64,000 nucleotides of DNA from Acinetobacter sp. HY1485 (GTDB lineage: Bacteria; Pseudomonadota; Gammaproteobacteria; Pseudomonadales; Moraxellaceae). A program made the position numbers and the translations under genes. Below the pieces are notes generated by a model. That model was not told the origin of the DNA and did not search any database. It saw only the letters and a list, made by a program, of their open reading frames with translations. Positions 38,199 to 47,357 of this stretch are shown one piece after another (the stretch's first letter is position 1; the number at the start of each line of letters is the position of its first letter). Location: positions 44,347-108,346 of the forward strand of contig NZ_JANKZG010000007.1 of the NCBI RefSeq assembly GCF_027568475.1, read 5' to 3'.

Positions 38199-40625
38199 AT
38201 GACTGAACAAATTTTAAATAATGAGAGTTCACAAGAACTTGTAATTCCAAATACATTACCTTTATTGGCGCTACGCGATGTTGTGGTGTATCCACATATG
38301 CAAATTGCGCTTTTTGTTGGTCGCGAAAAGTCGATCAAAGCTGTAGATGTGGCGCGCAGTAGTGACAATTTAGTTTTTGTGGTTGCACAAAAAGATTCAC
38401 TTACTGAAGACATTGACCAAAGTAACCTATACCAATACGGTACAGTGGCAAAAATTGTTCAAGTGGTTAATCACGAAAACGACGATAACTGTATTAAAGT
38501 GCTTATTGAAGGTCTACACCGCTCTAAACTTGAAAGTGTGACTGACGAAGGCGAATATTTTACAGCCGAACATGTGATTACACCGATGCATGTTCCATTA
38601 GATGAAACATTACAAGCAAAACGTACTGAAGAACTTAAAGCACTGTTTGCTCAATATGCAGAGTCAAAACTTCGCAATGCGCGTGAATTGATTACTGCTG
38701 CCAACAAAATTGATGACCTTGCACAGCTTATGTTTTTTGTGGCAACGCGTGCACCGTTAAACATTGAAGTTAAACAGCGTTATTTAGAGCATGACCACTT
38801 CGAAGCACATTTAGATGAATTGCTTGATTATCTTGCTCAACAATCTGAAGAACAACAGATTGAACAAGGCATCCATGACAGCGTAAAACGCCAAATGGAA
38901 AAAAATCAGCGTGAATACTTTCTAAATGAAAAAATGAAAGTTATTCAACGTGAACTGTCCGATATGAATGGCGGTGCAGAAGATGAAGTTGCTGAACTAG
39001 AGAAACGTCTAGAAGAAGCAGATTTACCCGAACACGTTCGTAAAAAGGCAGAAGCAGAGTTCCGTAAATTAAAAGCAATGCAACCTGCATCAAGCGAAGC
39101 AGCAGTTGTGCGTAACTATCTTGATGTGATTTTAGATACACCGTGGAATACAGCAAGCAAAGTCAGCATTAACTTACCTAAAGCGCAAGATATTTTAGAT
39201 ACAGATCATTACGGCTTAGATGAAGTTAAAGAACGTATTGTTGAGTATCTTGCAGTACAGTCACGTGTGAAAAAATTACGTGGTCCTATTTTATGTTTAG
39301 TGGGTCCTCCGGGTGTGGGTAAAACCTCGCTAGGTGAATCTATTGCCAAAGCAACAGGGCGTAAATTTGTACGCATGGCATTAGGTGGCGTGCGTGACGA
39401 AGCAGAAATTCGCGGACATCGTCGTACTTACATTGGTGCGATGCCAGGTAAAATTGTGCAGTCACTCACAAAAGTTGGCGTTAAAAACCCACTCTTTTTG
39501 TTTGATGAAATTGACAAAATGGCACAAGACTATCGTGGCGATCCTGCATCTGCATTGTTAGAAGTGCTTGATCCATCACAAAACAATAAGTTTAGTGACC
39601 ATTATTTAGATTTGGATTTAGACTTATCTGAAGTAATGTTTATCTGTACCGCAAACAGTATGAATATTCCTGAAGCACTTCTTGACCGTATGGAAGTTAT
39701 TCGTCTACCGGGTTATACCGAAGATGAAAAAGTGAATATTGCATCAAAATATCTTGTGCCAAAAGCCATTAAAGATAATGGATTAAAGCCAAAAGAACTT
39801 AGCGTTCATGAAGAAGCTATTCGCGATATTGTGCGCCGTTACACGCGTGAAGCAGGTGTACGTAACCTGCAACGTGAAGTGTCTAAAATTGCACGTAAAG
39901 TTGTAAAAGAAGCGGTAAGCAAAAAAGCGAAAAACCTAACCATTGATGTGACCGAACAAAACCTACCTGATTACTTAGGTGTTCATAAGTTTGACTTCGG
40001 TATTGCCGAAGAACAAGCACAAGTTGGACGCGTGAATGGTCTAGCATGGACATCTGTAGGTGGTGAATTACTTACCATTGAAGTTGCGACAATGAAAGGG
40101 AAAGGCAATGTCATCACCACAGGTTCATTAGGTGATGTAATGCAAGAATCGATCAAAGCCGCGATGACTGTTGTACGTACTCGTGCAGAAGCATTGGGAA
40201 TTGATCCATCACGTTTTGCAGAAACTGATGTACATGTGCATTTACCTGAGGGCGCAACACCAAAAGATGGACCATCAGCAGGTTTAGCACTCACAACGGC
40301 ATTAGCGTCTGCCTTTACGGGTATTCCAATTCGTGCTGATATTGCCATGACAGGTGAAACAACGTTACGTGGTCAAGCATTACGTATTGGTGGTTTAAAA
40401 GAAAAGTTACTTGCAGCTCATCGTGGTGGCATCCAGCTTGTCTTTATTCCACATGAAAATGTACGTGACTTAACAGAAATTCCAAATAATGTGAAAGAAG
40501 GTTTGGAAATTAAAGCAGTTAAGACCATTGATGATATTTTACCACTTGCACTAACAGAGGTACCAAAACCTTTGGTCACCCCTGTAGTCAATAAAATTGA
40601 AGACCAGAACTCGGCTCGTCACTGA
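38199..40625 (+). CDS. lon: Lon ATP-dependent serine protease
   Basis: Cytosolic AAA+ protease degrading damaged and regulatory proteins. The 808 residues comprise the N-terminal substrate domain, the Walker A GPPGVGKTS near residue 367, Walker B LFLFDEIDK, and the C-terminal protease. The protease shows the catalytic serine in PKDGPSAGLAL and lysine in GGLKEKLLAAHRGG. ATG 38199 is chosen because TTAGGAG is well placed; an in-frame GTG two codons upstream lies inside that site. A sigma-32-like promoter precedes it. Confidence 0.98.
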   Translation: MTEQILNNESSQELVIPNTLPLLALRDVVVYPHMQIALFVGREKSIKAVDVARSSDNLVFVVAQKDSLTEDIDQSNLYQYGTVAKIVQVVNHENDDNCIKVLIEGLHRSKLESVTDEGEYFTAEHVITPMHVPLDETLQAKRTEELKALFAQYAESKLRNARELITAANKIDDLAQLMFFVATRAPLNIEVKQRYLEHDHFEAHLDELLDYLAQQSEEQQIEQGIHDSVKRQMEKNQREYFLNEKMKVIQRELSDMNGGAEDEVAELEKRLEEADLPEHVRKKAEAEFRKLKAMQPASSEAAVVRNYLDVILDTPWNTASKVSINLPKAQDILDTDHYGLDEVKERIVEYLAVQSRVKKLRGPILCLVGPPGVGKTSLGESIAKATGRKFVRMALGGVRDEAEIRGHRRTYIGAMPGKIVQSLTKVGVKNPLFLFDEIDKMAQDYRGDPASALLEVLDPSQNNKFSDHYLDLDLDLSEVMFICTANSMNIPEALLDRMEVIRLPGYTEDEKVNIASKYLVPKAIKDNGLKPKELSVHEEAIRDIVRRYTREAGVRNLQREVSKIARKVVKEAVSKKAKNLTIDVTEQNLPDYLGVHKFDFGIAEEQAQVGRVNGLAWTSVGGELLTIEVATMKGKGNVITTGSLGDVMQESIKAAMTVVRTRAEALGIDPSRFAETDVHVHLPEGATPKDGPSAGLALTTALASAFTGIPIRADIAMTGETTLRGQALRIGGLKEKLLAAHRGGIQLVFIPHENVRDLTEIPNNVKEGLEIKAVKTIDDILPLALTEVPKPLVTPVVNKIEDQNSARH

Positions 40626-40634
40626 ACAAAAAAA

Positions 40635-40658
40635 CCACTTCTTCGGAAGTGGTTTTTT
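40635..40658 (+). terminator. terminator of lon
   Basis: CCACTTC-TTCG-GAAGTGG, a UUCG tetraloop stem, then six T residues. Confidence 0.92.
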
Positions 40659-40968
40659 AATAACGAGGACCTAATAAAATTTGGGTAATGAGTTGAGAGG
40701 CTGTTTGCACTAATACGTAATCACCATTAATTCTTAACCACTCATGTCCATTTGGTGGAGTTGGTAAATGTGAAGCCTGCCAATCAAAATGGCGCCCTTG
40801 ATATTCTGGTGGTAAAAAATCCCCCTCATGCCAATCACGTACAGGATGGTCAGAATAAAAGTTAGGGTCTATGTTTTGCCAATAATAGTTTTGTGGCGGT
40901 GGTGTATCTGCATAGGTGTAATAACTTAATAAAACGGTTGTAATTAAAATTCCAATTTTCTTTATCAT
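40657..40968 (-). CDS. RcnB-family periplasmic protein, copy 2
   Basis: A 103-residue exported protein with a signal peptide ending TYA. The RcnB domain signs are WHEGDFLPPEYQGRHFDW, then LPTPPNGHEWLRINGDYVLVQTASQLITQILL. RcnB in E. coli is a periplasmic factor in nickel/cobalt efflux, but many family members have no known metal role. I start at ATG 40968, with GGAGAAAAAA upstream; the longer frame to 41043 overlaps the preceding gene and terminator. It is a paralogue of the gene just upstream on the same strand. Confidence 0.82.
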   Translation of the reverse strand: MIKKIGILITTVLLSYYTYADTPPPQNYYWQNIDPNFYSDHPVRDWHEGDFLPPEYQGRHFDWQASHLPTPPNGHEWLRINGDYVLVQTASQLITQILLGPRY

Positions 40969-40980
40969 TATTTTTTCTCC

Positions 40981-41009
40981 AAAAAAAAACTGCCACATCA
41001 ATGTGGCAG
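40981..41009 (-). terminator. terminator between the two RcnB paralogues
   Basis: Leftward, CTGCCACAT/ATGTGGCAG with a TG loop followed by nine T residues. It lies between the stop of copy 1 and the start of copy 2. Confidence 0.88.
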
Positions 41010-41017
41010 CTCTTGTT

Positions 41018-41434
41018 TTAGCGATTAAGTAAGATATTTGCAATTACCCCACTTGCTACAGCAACTAAGATATATTCACCTTTTACATGTACCCAACGAT
41101 GACCACTTGGTGGTGGTGGTAAACCACGGCTACGCCAATCACTTACTCGATAGTGTGAACTACGATATGTTGGTGGGAGATTATCACCTTGTTGCCAGTG
41201 GCGTCCTTGTGGGGATTGTCGGAACTTTGGATAACGATCCATCTGACGATCATTTGGACCATCTCGATGCATTTGACGGTCATGCCCACCATTGCGATTC
41301 ATATCGTGTGGCATATCACGCCCTTGTGGATTTGGCCCCCCACGATGGTCTTGCCATGGATCTGCCATTGCAACCACACTCATTGCACTTGTACTTACAA
41401 CTAAGGCAAAAGACACTAATTTTTTTTTCAACAT
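41018..41434 (-). CDS. RcnB-family periplasmic protein, copy 1
   Basis: A 138-residue exported protein with a signal peptide to about residue 24 (VVAMA-D). A disordered segment rich in Asp, Arg, His and Gly (about 25-70: MNRNGGHDRQMHRDG) follows, then the RcnB domain (GDNLPPTYRSSHYRVSDW, LPPPPSGHRWVHVKGEYILVAVASGVIANILL). The histidine/aspartate-rich linker could bind metals (inference). It comes first in a tandem pair and is followed by a strong terminator. Confidence 0.85.
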   Translation of the reverse strand: MLKKKLVSFALVVSTSAMSVVAMADPWQDHRGGPNPQGRDMPHDMNRNGGHDRQMHRDGPNDRQMDRYPKFRQSPQGRHWQQGDNLPPTYRSSHYRVSDWRSRGLPPPPSGHRWVHVKGEYILVAVASGVIANILLNR

Positions 41435-41598
41435 TATGCTGTCCTCATTCGATATAGATCTAATATATTTTATTTTTTGAGACTAAACATGAAGAAAACC
41501 TCTGAATATGTAAGCAACTACATGGCTTTTGTATAGGCTTATTGACTTTTGTATCGATCAGACGCGTTATAATTCAATTTTTTCCGTATTTCACTATT

Positions 41599-42078
41599 AT
41601 GAAAATTCGTATTTTAACCATTGGACAAAAAATGCCAGCGTGGGTACTTACAGGTGTTGACGATTATCTCAAGCGAATACAGCCTTTTGTACAAACTCAG
41701 TTTATTGAGCTACCTATGGCAAAACGTGGGAAAAATGATTCAGATGCAGATATTTTAAAGTATTGCCAAATAGAAGGTGAAACCATTTTAAATGCATTGA
41801 AACCAAACGAAACTCTAATTGCGCTTGAAGTTGGTGGTCGCGAATTAAGTACAGAAAAATTAGCCGACACCATGAAAACATGGATGCTTGATGGGCAAGA
41901 TATTGCATTAGCCATTGGTGGACCCGATGGTTTGAGCGATGCTGTGCGTCAGGCAGCAAAGTGGCATTGGTCTTTATCTAAATTAACACTTCCCCATCCA
42001 TTGGTTCGTGTCATGCTCATCGAACAACTTTATCGTGCCATGAGTATTAACCATAATCATCCCTATCATCGTGCTTAA
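41599..42078 (+). CDS. rlmH: 23S rRNA pseudouridine-1915 N3-methyltransferase RlmH
   Basis: SPOUT methyltransferase that methylates pseudouridine 1915 in helix 69 of 23S rRNA. The 159 residues have the trefoil-knot SAM site: LIALEVGGRELS, IGGPDGLS, and the C-terminal LTLPHPLVRVMLIEQLYRA with the terminal NHPYHRA. The frame extends upstream, but ATG 41599 gives the family N-terminus MKIRILTIG. It is a single gene here; the usual neighbour rsfS is not present. Confidence 0.97.
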   Translation: MKIRILTIGQKMPAWVLTGVDDYLKRIQPFVQTQFIELPMAKRGKNDSDADILKYCQIEGETILNALKPNETLIALEVGGRELSTEKLADTMKTWMLDGQDIALAIGGPDGLSDAVRQAAKWHWSLSKLTLPHPLVRVMLIEQLYRAMSINHNHPYHRA

Positions 42079-42121
42079 ATGAAAGGGTGCGCAAAGCATC
42101 CTTTTTAAACTATGGAGTTTT

Positions 42122-42889
42122 ATGAATACACTTCCCGGACTTTTTATATCTCATGGTTCACCCATGTTAGCTTTAGACCCCGAACAGGTCGGTCCTGCTC
42201 TCGAACGCTTGAGCTTAAATCTGCCTAAACCACGTGCAATTATTGTTATGTCTGCACATTGGGAAAGCCAAACCCTCGAAATTAGTACCGCTACACGTCC
42301 AGAAACTTGGCACGACTTTAGAGGCTTTCCACCCGAACTTTATGAGTTACGCTATCCTGCTTCAGGTTCACCTGAACTTGCAGAACAACTTATACAATTA
42401 TTTACGCAAGCCGACATTCATGCGCATGCCAACAGTACACGCCCGCGCGATCATGGCGTATGGATGCCGTTAACACACATGTACCCCAGTGCAGATATTC
42501 CTGTCATCGAAATTTCGTTACCTATTACCTCTACAGCCGAAGAAATTTATAAAATTGGACAGGTTTTAACACCTTTGCGTGATGAGCAGATACTTTTGAT
42601 TGGTTCGGGCAGTATTACACATAACTTAGCAGAACTGACATGGCAACCTGCAAGCACAACGCCATTATGGGCAAGTGAGTTTAGAAACACTATCGTATCT
42701 AAACTCACTCATCGAGATTATAACGGCGTTTTAGATTGGCAGTCTTTACCTTATATTCAACGCAATCACCCTACGCTAGAACATCTTGCTCCTTTATTTT
42801 TTGCCATGGGTACAGGGCAACGCTTCAGCATTGTGCATAGTAGTTTTTCGATGGGTGCATTAGGTATGGATATTTACCGTTTCGATTAA
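42122..42889 (+). CDS. ygiD: 4,5-DOPA-extradiol-type dioxygenase YgiD
   Basis: A 255-residue class III extradiol ring-cleavage dioxygenase like E. coli YgiD, which opens L-DOPA in vitro. Metal ligands appear as the histidine in SHGSPM (about 11), the histidine in MSAHWES (about 46) and one further in SGSITHNL (about 165). The RDHGVWMPL block holds the acid/base histidine. The Shine-Dalgarno is TATGGAGTTTT. The natural substrate is unknown. Confidence 0.92.
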   Translation: MNTLPGLFISHGSPMLALDPEQVGPALERLSLNLPKPRAIIVMSAHWESQTLEISTATRPETWHDFRGFPPELYELRYPASGSPELAEQLIQLFTQADIHAHANSTRPRDHGVWMPLTHMYPSADIPVIEISLPITSTAEEIYKIGQVLTPLRDEQILLIGSGSITHNLAELTWQPASTTPLWASEFRNTIVSKLTHRDYNGVLDWQSLPYIQRNHPTLEHLAPLFFAMGTGQRFSIVHSSFSMGALGMDIYRFD

Positions 42890-42928
42890 CCATCGTTTTT
42901 TTTAATTAATTTTATTTATATTAACCAT

Positions 42929-42957
42929 TTTACAGATTTAGCTATTCTTTTTAATAT
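42929..42957 (+). promoter_or_regulatory. orphan sigma-70 promoter in the ygiD-trhP gap
   Basis: TTTACA (42929-42934), exactly 17 bp, TAATAT (42952-42957), predicting RNA start near 42963. Confidence 0.5.
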
Positions 42958-42962
42958 AGATA

Positions 42963-43028
42963 CATAACTTCTAGCCAATTGGCTAAAAATCCTAGCTTTC
43001 TCCCAATCCTAAGCTAGGATTTTTTTTA
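42963..43028 (+). ncRNA. candidate small RNA of about 66 nt
   Basis: It follows the orphan promoter and holds a palindrome AGCCAATTGGCT (42973-42984). It ends in an intrinsic terminator with stem AATCCTAGCTT/AAGCTAGGATT (42988-43022), a C-rich loop TCTCCCAATCC and eight T residues. No reading frame is present. The C-rich loop could pair with ribosome-binding sites. Predicted only. Confidence 0.5.
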
Positions 43029-43116
43029 TGCTCTAATTCCGACTAAAATACTTGGTTGTTTAGACAAATAACTATCAGTAAAATTATTCCTTATTTTTTG
43101 TATGTCTTTATAACCA

Positions 43117-44442
43117 ATGATGAAAACTGAACTTCTCTCACCTGCAGGTTCTCTTAAAAATATGCGTTATGCCTTTGCTTATGGTGCAGATGCAGTGTAT
43201 GCAGGACAACCACGTTATAGCTTACGTGTGCGTAATAACGAGTTTAACCACGAGAACCTTCAAATTGGCATTAATGAAGCACATGCATTAGGTAAAAAAT
43301 TCTATGTTGTGGCAAATATTCAGCCTCATAACAGTAAACTCAAAAACTTTATTCAAGATTTAGAACCGATTGTTGCCATGCAACCTGATGCACTCATCAT
43401 GTCAGACCCCGGTTTAATTATGATGGTACGTGAACACTTCCCTCATATGGATATTCATCTTTCTGTACAAGCCAATGCCGTGAACTGGGCAACCGTAAAA
43501 TTTTGGAAAGATTATGGCTTAACGCGTGTCATTGTATCGCGTGAACTTTCTATCGAAGAAATTGAAGATATCCAAAGACATGTACCCGATATGGAAATTG
43601 AAGTCTTTGTACATGGTGCACTCTGTATGGCATATTCTGGGCGTTGTATGCTATCAGGTTACATGAATAAGCGTGACGCCAATCAAGGTGCATGTACCAA
43701 TGCCTGCCGTTGGGACTACAAAATTCATGAAGCAAAAGAAAACGAAACAGGCGACGTGATTCCTGTTCAAAATATTGTGACTGAGCCTATGCTCATCCAA
43801 CGTAACGAAGAAGAAATGTTTGCTGCTGAGGAAGACGAGCACGGTACGTACTTTATGAACTCAAAAGATTTACGCGCAGTTCAACATGTAGAACGTCTTA
43901 CAAAAAGTGGCATTGCATCATTAAAAATTGAAGGACGAACTAAATCTTATTTTTATTGTGCCCGTACTGCTCAAATTTATCGCAAAGCAATTGATGATGC
44001 ACTCGAAAGCCGTCCATTTGATACCAGTTTGATGACCCAACTTGAAGGGTTAGCAAACCGTGGCTATACAGAAGGATTTTTACGTCGTCATGTACATACA
44101 GAATATCAAAACTATGAAGATGGCTCATCACGTTTTGACTATCAGCAATTTTGTGGTGAAGTAATTGAACATCATAACGGTTATCTCACAATTGATGTAA
44201 AAAACCGCTTTGTTATTGGCGATTCATTAGAGTTAATGACACCTCAAGGTAATATTACTTTCACACTTGAACAAATGAAAGACCGCAAAGGCAACGATGT
44301 TGAGAGTGCAAAAGGTTCAGGGCATGTTGTTAGAATCCCTGTCCCTATTAAAGATGTTGATATGACATATGCACTTTTAATTCGTAACTTACCTGATCGT
44401 GCAGAGGATATGCCTGCGTCTTCATTGGCATACTCAGCATAA
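43117..44442 (+). CDS. trhP: U32-family tRNA hydroxylation protein TrhP (YegQ)
   Basis: A 441-residue U32 'peptidase' family protein, nearly collinear with E. coli YegQ/TrhP, which uses prephenate-derived chemistry to make 5-hydroxyuridine-34 in tRNAs. Family blocks are ELLSPAGSLKNMRYAFAYGADAVY at the start, then EVFVHGALCMAYSGRCMLSGY with conserved cysteines and ACTNACRWDY. SLKIEGRTKS and the C-terminal barrel (SLELMTPQGNITFTLE) follow. The four cysteines suit an iron-sulfur cluster. The ferredoxin gene follows with overlapping stop/start (TAATG). Confidence 0.94.
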   Translation: MMKTELLSPAGSLKNMRYAFAYGADAVYAGQPRYSLRVRNNEFNHENLQIGINEAHALGKKFYVVANIQPHNSKLKNFIQDLEPIVAMQPDALIMSDPGLIMMVREHFPHMDIHLSVQANAVNWATVKFWKDYGLTRVIVSRELSIEEIEDIQRHVPDMEIEVFVHGALCMAYSGRCMLSGYMNKRDANQGACTNACRWDYKIHEAKENETGDVIPVQNIVTEPMLIQRNEEEMFAAEEDEHGTYFMNSKDLRAVQHVERLTKSGIASLKIEGRTKSYFYCARTAQIYRKAIDDALESRPFDTSLMTQLEGLANRGYTEGFLRRHVHTEYQNYEDGSSRFDYQQFCGEVIEHHNGYLTIDVKNRFVIGDSLELMTPQGNITFTLEQMKDRKGNDVESAKGSGHVVRIPVPIKDVDMTYALLIRNLPDRAEDMPASSLAYSA

Positions 44443-44690
44443 TGGCTCTTTTAATTACAGATGCATGTATCAACTGTGATATGTGCTTACCTGAATGCCC
44501 TAATACTGCCATTACTGAAGGGAAAAAAGTCTACGAAATTGAACCATTGCGCTGTACAGAATGTGTTGGATTTTATGATAACCCAACGTGTATTGCCGTA
44601 TGTCCAATTAATTGTATTATTCCAAACCCTCAATATATTGAAAGTAAAGAAGAGCTACTGGTTAAATTTAAAGCACTTAACATTGTTTAA
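44442..44690 (+). CDS. yfhL: YfhL-type 4Fe-4S ferredoxin
   Basis: An 82-residue dicluster ferredoxin. The first cluster motif is CINCDMCLPEC (9-19). The second is CTECVGFYDNPTCIAVCP, with the eight-residue insertion typical of the YfhL/Alvin family, which gives very low and widely separated reduction potentials. It starts within the trhP stop codon, so it is translationally coupled and likely supplies electrons to TrhP (inference). Confidence 0.95.
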   Translation: MALLITDACINCDMCLPECPNTAITEGKKVYEIEPLRCTECVGFYDNPTCIAVCPINCIIPNPQYIESKEELLVKFKALNIV

Positions 44691-44693
44691 ACC

Positions 44694-44717
44694 TAAAAAG
44701 CCTATTCATTAATAGGC
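44694..44717. terminator. bidirectional terminator, yfhL / LysR gene
   Basis: GCCTATT/AATAGGC stem with A-run before and T-run after. Confidence 0.88.
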
Positions 44718-44721
44718 TTTT

Positions 44722-45606
44722 TTATGGATTATTCAAACATTCAATTAAATAATTAATCATTGTTTTTAATTTAGCAGATGGATAAGTTTCTTGATTATAA
44801 ATTAAATAAACAGGTGTTGGTTTATATGACCAATCAGGCAAAATACGGACTAAACGCCCCTGTTTTAAATCATTTTCTAACAGAGCAGTCGGTTGTAAAA
44901 TAATTCCATAACCATTTAACGCAGCAACTCGCAATGCTTCTCCTTGATTTGAGGTAAACCGCCCTGTTACAACTGCTGTGTAGGGTTCTTGATTTGGTCC
45001 AACTAATTCCCAATGATTTTCATGCCCCCAATAGGCAATACCCAAACAACTAAAATTAACTAACTCATTGGGATGTTTAGGCTCACCATATTGTTTAATA
45101 TAATCAGGGGATGCAACTAATATTCTAGAATATGAACGTAAAGAGCGTGCAACAATATCTTGCCGATCTATCTTTCCAATATGAATACCAATTTCATTTT
45201 TTTCTAAATTAGGTAGTTTATGTTCTAGTGTCAAAGAAATATTAACTTCAGGGTAGTTATTCAAATAATCTTTAAATTTTGGAATTAAAAATTGACACCC
45301 AAAACTAATAGGTGCAACTAAACGGATTGTACCTTGAGGTGTTTGTTGTAATTCAATTGCCGTATTTTCAGCTACTGAAAACTCAGAAAGCACTCTTTTA
45401 CAACGTTCATAATATAAAGCCCCTATTTCTGTAAGCTGTTGTCGACGTGTAGTTCTATGTAGCAACTTTGCATTTAGCCTTTTTTCAATTGCTTTAATTT
45501 GTTTAGCAACCATTGTTGTTGAAACGTCGCCAATTTCTGCAGCAGCTGTAAAGCTTCCATATTCTACAACCCTTACAAAAACCTCCATCCCTGCAAGTTT
45601 ATCCAT
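44722..45606 (-). CDS. LysR-family transcriptional regulator
   Basis: A 294-residue LTTR. The N-terminal winged HTH reads FVRVVEYGSFTAAAEIGDVSTTMVAKQIKAIEKRL, with RLLHRTTRR style continuation. The effector-binding domain (IRLVAPISFG..., VARSLRSYSRILVASPDY) is typical of the CrgA/AaeR group. It is transcribed away from the EamA transporter gene, with 94 bp between starts. The classic LysR arrangement suggests that it controls that exporter. Effector unknown. Confidence 0.93.
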   Translation of the reverse strand: MDKLAGMEVFVRVVEYGSFTAAAEIGDVSTTMVAKQIKAIEKRLNAKLLHRTTRRQQLTEIGALYYERCKRVLSEFSVAENTAIELQQTPQGTIRLVAPISFGCQFLIPKFKDYLNNYPEVNISLTLEHKLPNLEKNEIGIHIGKIDRQDIVARSLRSYSRILVASPDYIKQYGEPKHPNELVNFSCLGIAYWGHENHWELVGPNQEPYTAVVTGRFTSNQGEALRVAALNGYGIILQPTALLENDLKQGRLVRILPDWSYKPTPVYLIYNQETYPSAKLKTMINYLIECLNNP

Positions 45607-45700
45607 TATTGAAAACCTTATGGTTACAAGACAATTAACCTAGACAACCTTTATCATACCGTTGTTGTCGGTAAAGATAAGTTTTTATTTTAACACTTGA

Positions 45701-46627
45701 ATGATAATGAAAAATTCTTATTCTTTTGGCGTCACATGCTGTCTACTTGCAACTTTATCATGGGGTGGTACTTTTCCCTTAATGACAACTGCATTACAAC
45801 ATATAGACCCATATTTATTTACAACACTGCGTTATGGCTTTGCAGGTATTTTTTTAGCTTTTACACTCTATATTAAAGAAGGTAAAAAAGGTTTTAAATT
45901 AAAAAGCGAACGGTTTTTTTTAGCCTGGTTTCTTGGAAGTCTAGCGTTTGTAGGATTTGGCTTTCTTGTATTTTTAGGACAACAAATGGCAGGTGCTAGT
46001 GGTGCACTCACCGCATCTATTATGATGGCAACCATGCCCATGCTTGGGATACTTGTAAATTGGAAACTTCGGCATATAGTCCCCCCTAAAATTTCAATTC
46101 TTCTTATTTTTATTTCGTTTTTTGGCGTGATTACTGTTATTACTCAAGGGGACTATTTTAGCCTCATATCTACACAATCTCACTATAAAGCTAATTTTTT
46201 AATTATTTTGGGTGCATTCTGTTGGGTTATTTACACTATAGGTGCTTCTTACTTTTCCCATTGGTCACCTTTAAAATATACAACGCTCACCACATGTCTA
46301 GGTATGAGCAGTGTTCTAGTTTTAAATAGCATCATTTATTATTTTAATTACGTTCAACCTCCATCTTTAGAAAATATTATTCTTGTCATACCACAGGTTG
46401 CTTATACTGCTATTTTCGCAAGTTTTTTCGGAATTTTATGTTGGAACATAGGGAATAAAATTCTTAGTCCAATGAATGGTGTTTTATTTATGGATGTTGT
46501 GCCACTAACAGCCTTTTCTATTTCAGCCATTATGGGAGTTGTACCCAATTCAGCAGAGATTTTTGGTGCATGTATTACAGGTTTAGCACTTATTTTAAAT
46601 AACCTATATTTAAGATATAAAAAATGA
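45701..46627 (+). CDS. EamA-family (DMT) transporter
   Basis: A 308-residue inner-membrane protein with about ten hydrophobic helices in two EamA repeats. The N-terminal CCLLATLSWGGTFPLMTTAL and the second-half GAFCWVIYTIGASYFSH and ASFFGILCWNIGNKIL blocks fit drug/metabolite exporters of the RhaT/YdcZ group. It is divergent from the LysR gene. A second ATG at 45707 is also possible; no clear ribosome-binding site distinguishes them. Substrate unknown. Confidence 0.9.
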   Translation: MIMKNSYSFGVTCCLLATLSWGGTFPLMTTALQHIDPYLFTTLRYGFAGIFLAFTLYIKEGKKGFKLKSERFFLAWFLGSLAFVGFGFLVFLGQQMAGASGALTASIMMATMPMLGILVNWKLRHIVPPKISILLIFISFFGVITVITQGDYFSLISTQSHYKANFLIILGAFCWVIYTIGASYFSHWSPLKYTTLTTCLGMSSVLVLNSIIYYFNYVQPPSLENIILVIPQVAYTAIFASFFGILCWNIGNKILSPMNGVLFMDVVPLTAFSISAIMGVVPNSAEIFGACITGLALILNNLYLRYKK

Positions 46628-46666
46628 AATCAGGTGTAAGTCTATTTTTAGATTTACACCTATTTT

Positions 46667-47239
46667 TTAAAAAATCTGACAGAAATTATGTAATCCTAAA
46701 AAAGCCATTACACAGGCAACAGCTCTTAAAATAATTTTTTGATGCTTTATTAAAGAAACAGTTAAAAATTTAAAGCTATAAATGTATAACGTGCCGATGC
46801 CTAAAAAAATAATAATGGTAATGATGTAAACTAAAAACTTACTCTGTAAGTCAATATCTGTAAAAATAGTCGGTAAAATTGCAAGGTAAAAAACCATCGT
46901 TTTTGGGTTAGAAAGCGAAACCATTGTACCTTGTAAAAGCGGATTAGATTTTTTTATTACTTGTTCCTCTATTACTAAACAACTCCCCCATAACTGATAA
47001 GCAAACCAAATAAGATACCCTCCTGAAATTACAGTTAGCCAATCCATATTTATTTGCTGATTTAAACCTAAAAATACGATGGATAGATAAAATAAATCGC
47101 CTACAATCAAACCACATAATAATAAAAAACCGCTTCTTTTTCCTTGATTAACCACATATGAGATTAATGCCAAGATACCTGGTCCGGGGATAAATACAGC
47201 AATACTAAAGACAATCGCATAAGACAAAATTTGGTTCAT
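46667..47239 (-). CDS. LysE-family amino acid exporter
   Basis: A 190-residue LysE/RhtB translocator with about six helices. The N-terminal motif FIPGPGILALISYVVNQGKRSGFLLLCGLIVGD and LSNPKTMVFYLAILP are diagnostic. It has a very strong AAAAGGAGGGG Shine-Dalgarno. It is divergent from an Lrp-type gene 118 bp away, the usual regulator/exporter pairing. The amino acid exported is unknown. Confidence 0.92.
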   Translation of the reverse strand: MNQILSYAIVFSIAVFIPGPGILALISYVVNQGKRSGFLLLCGLIVGDLFYLSIVFLGLNQQINMDWLTVISGGYLIWFAYQLWGSCLVIEEQVIKKSNPLLQGTMVSLSNPKTMVFYLAILPTIFTDIDLQSKFLVYIITIIIFLGIGTLYIYSFKFLTVSLIKHQKIILRAVACVMAFLGLHNFCQIF

Positions 47240-47357
47240 AAACCCCTCCTTTTTTTAAATTTTGACAATAAAAAGAGGGATATTCTTTGCTTTATCTTTC
47301 TAATTTTTATGTTAAAAGGGTTAAATATTTCAATATAATCCGTTATTAAGAATAAAT

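Noticed and set aside
41038..41457. 139-codon frame and two shorter frames on the + strand
   Set aside because: They are antisense to the RcnB-family gene, with histidine/aspartate bias created by its codons; no start signal or family motif.
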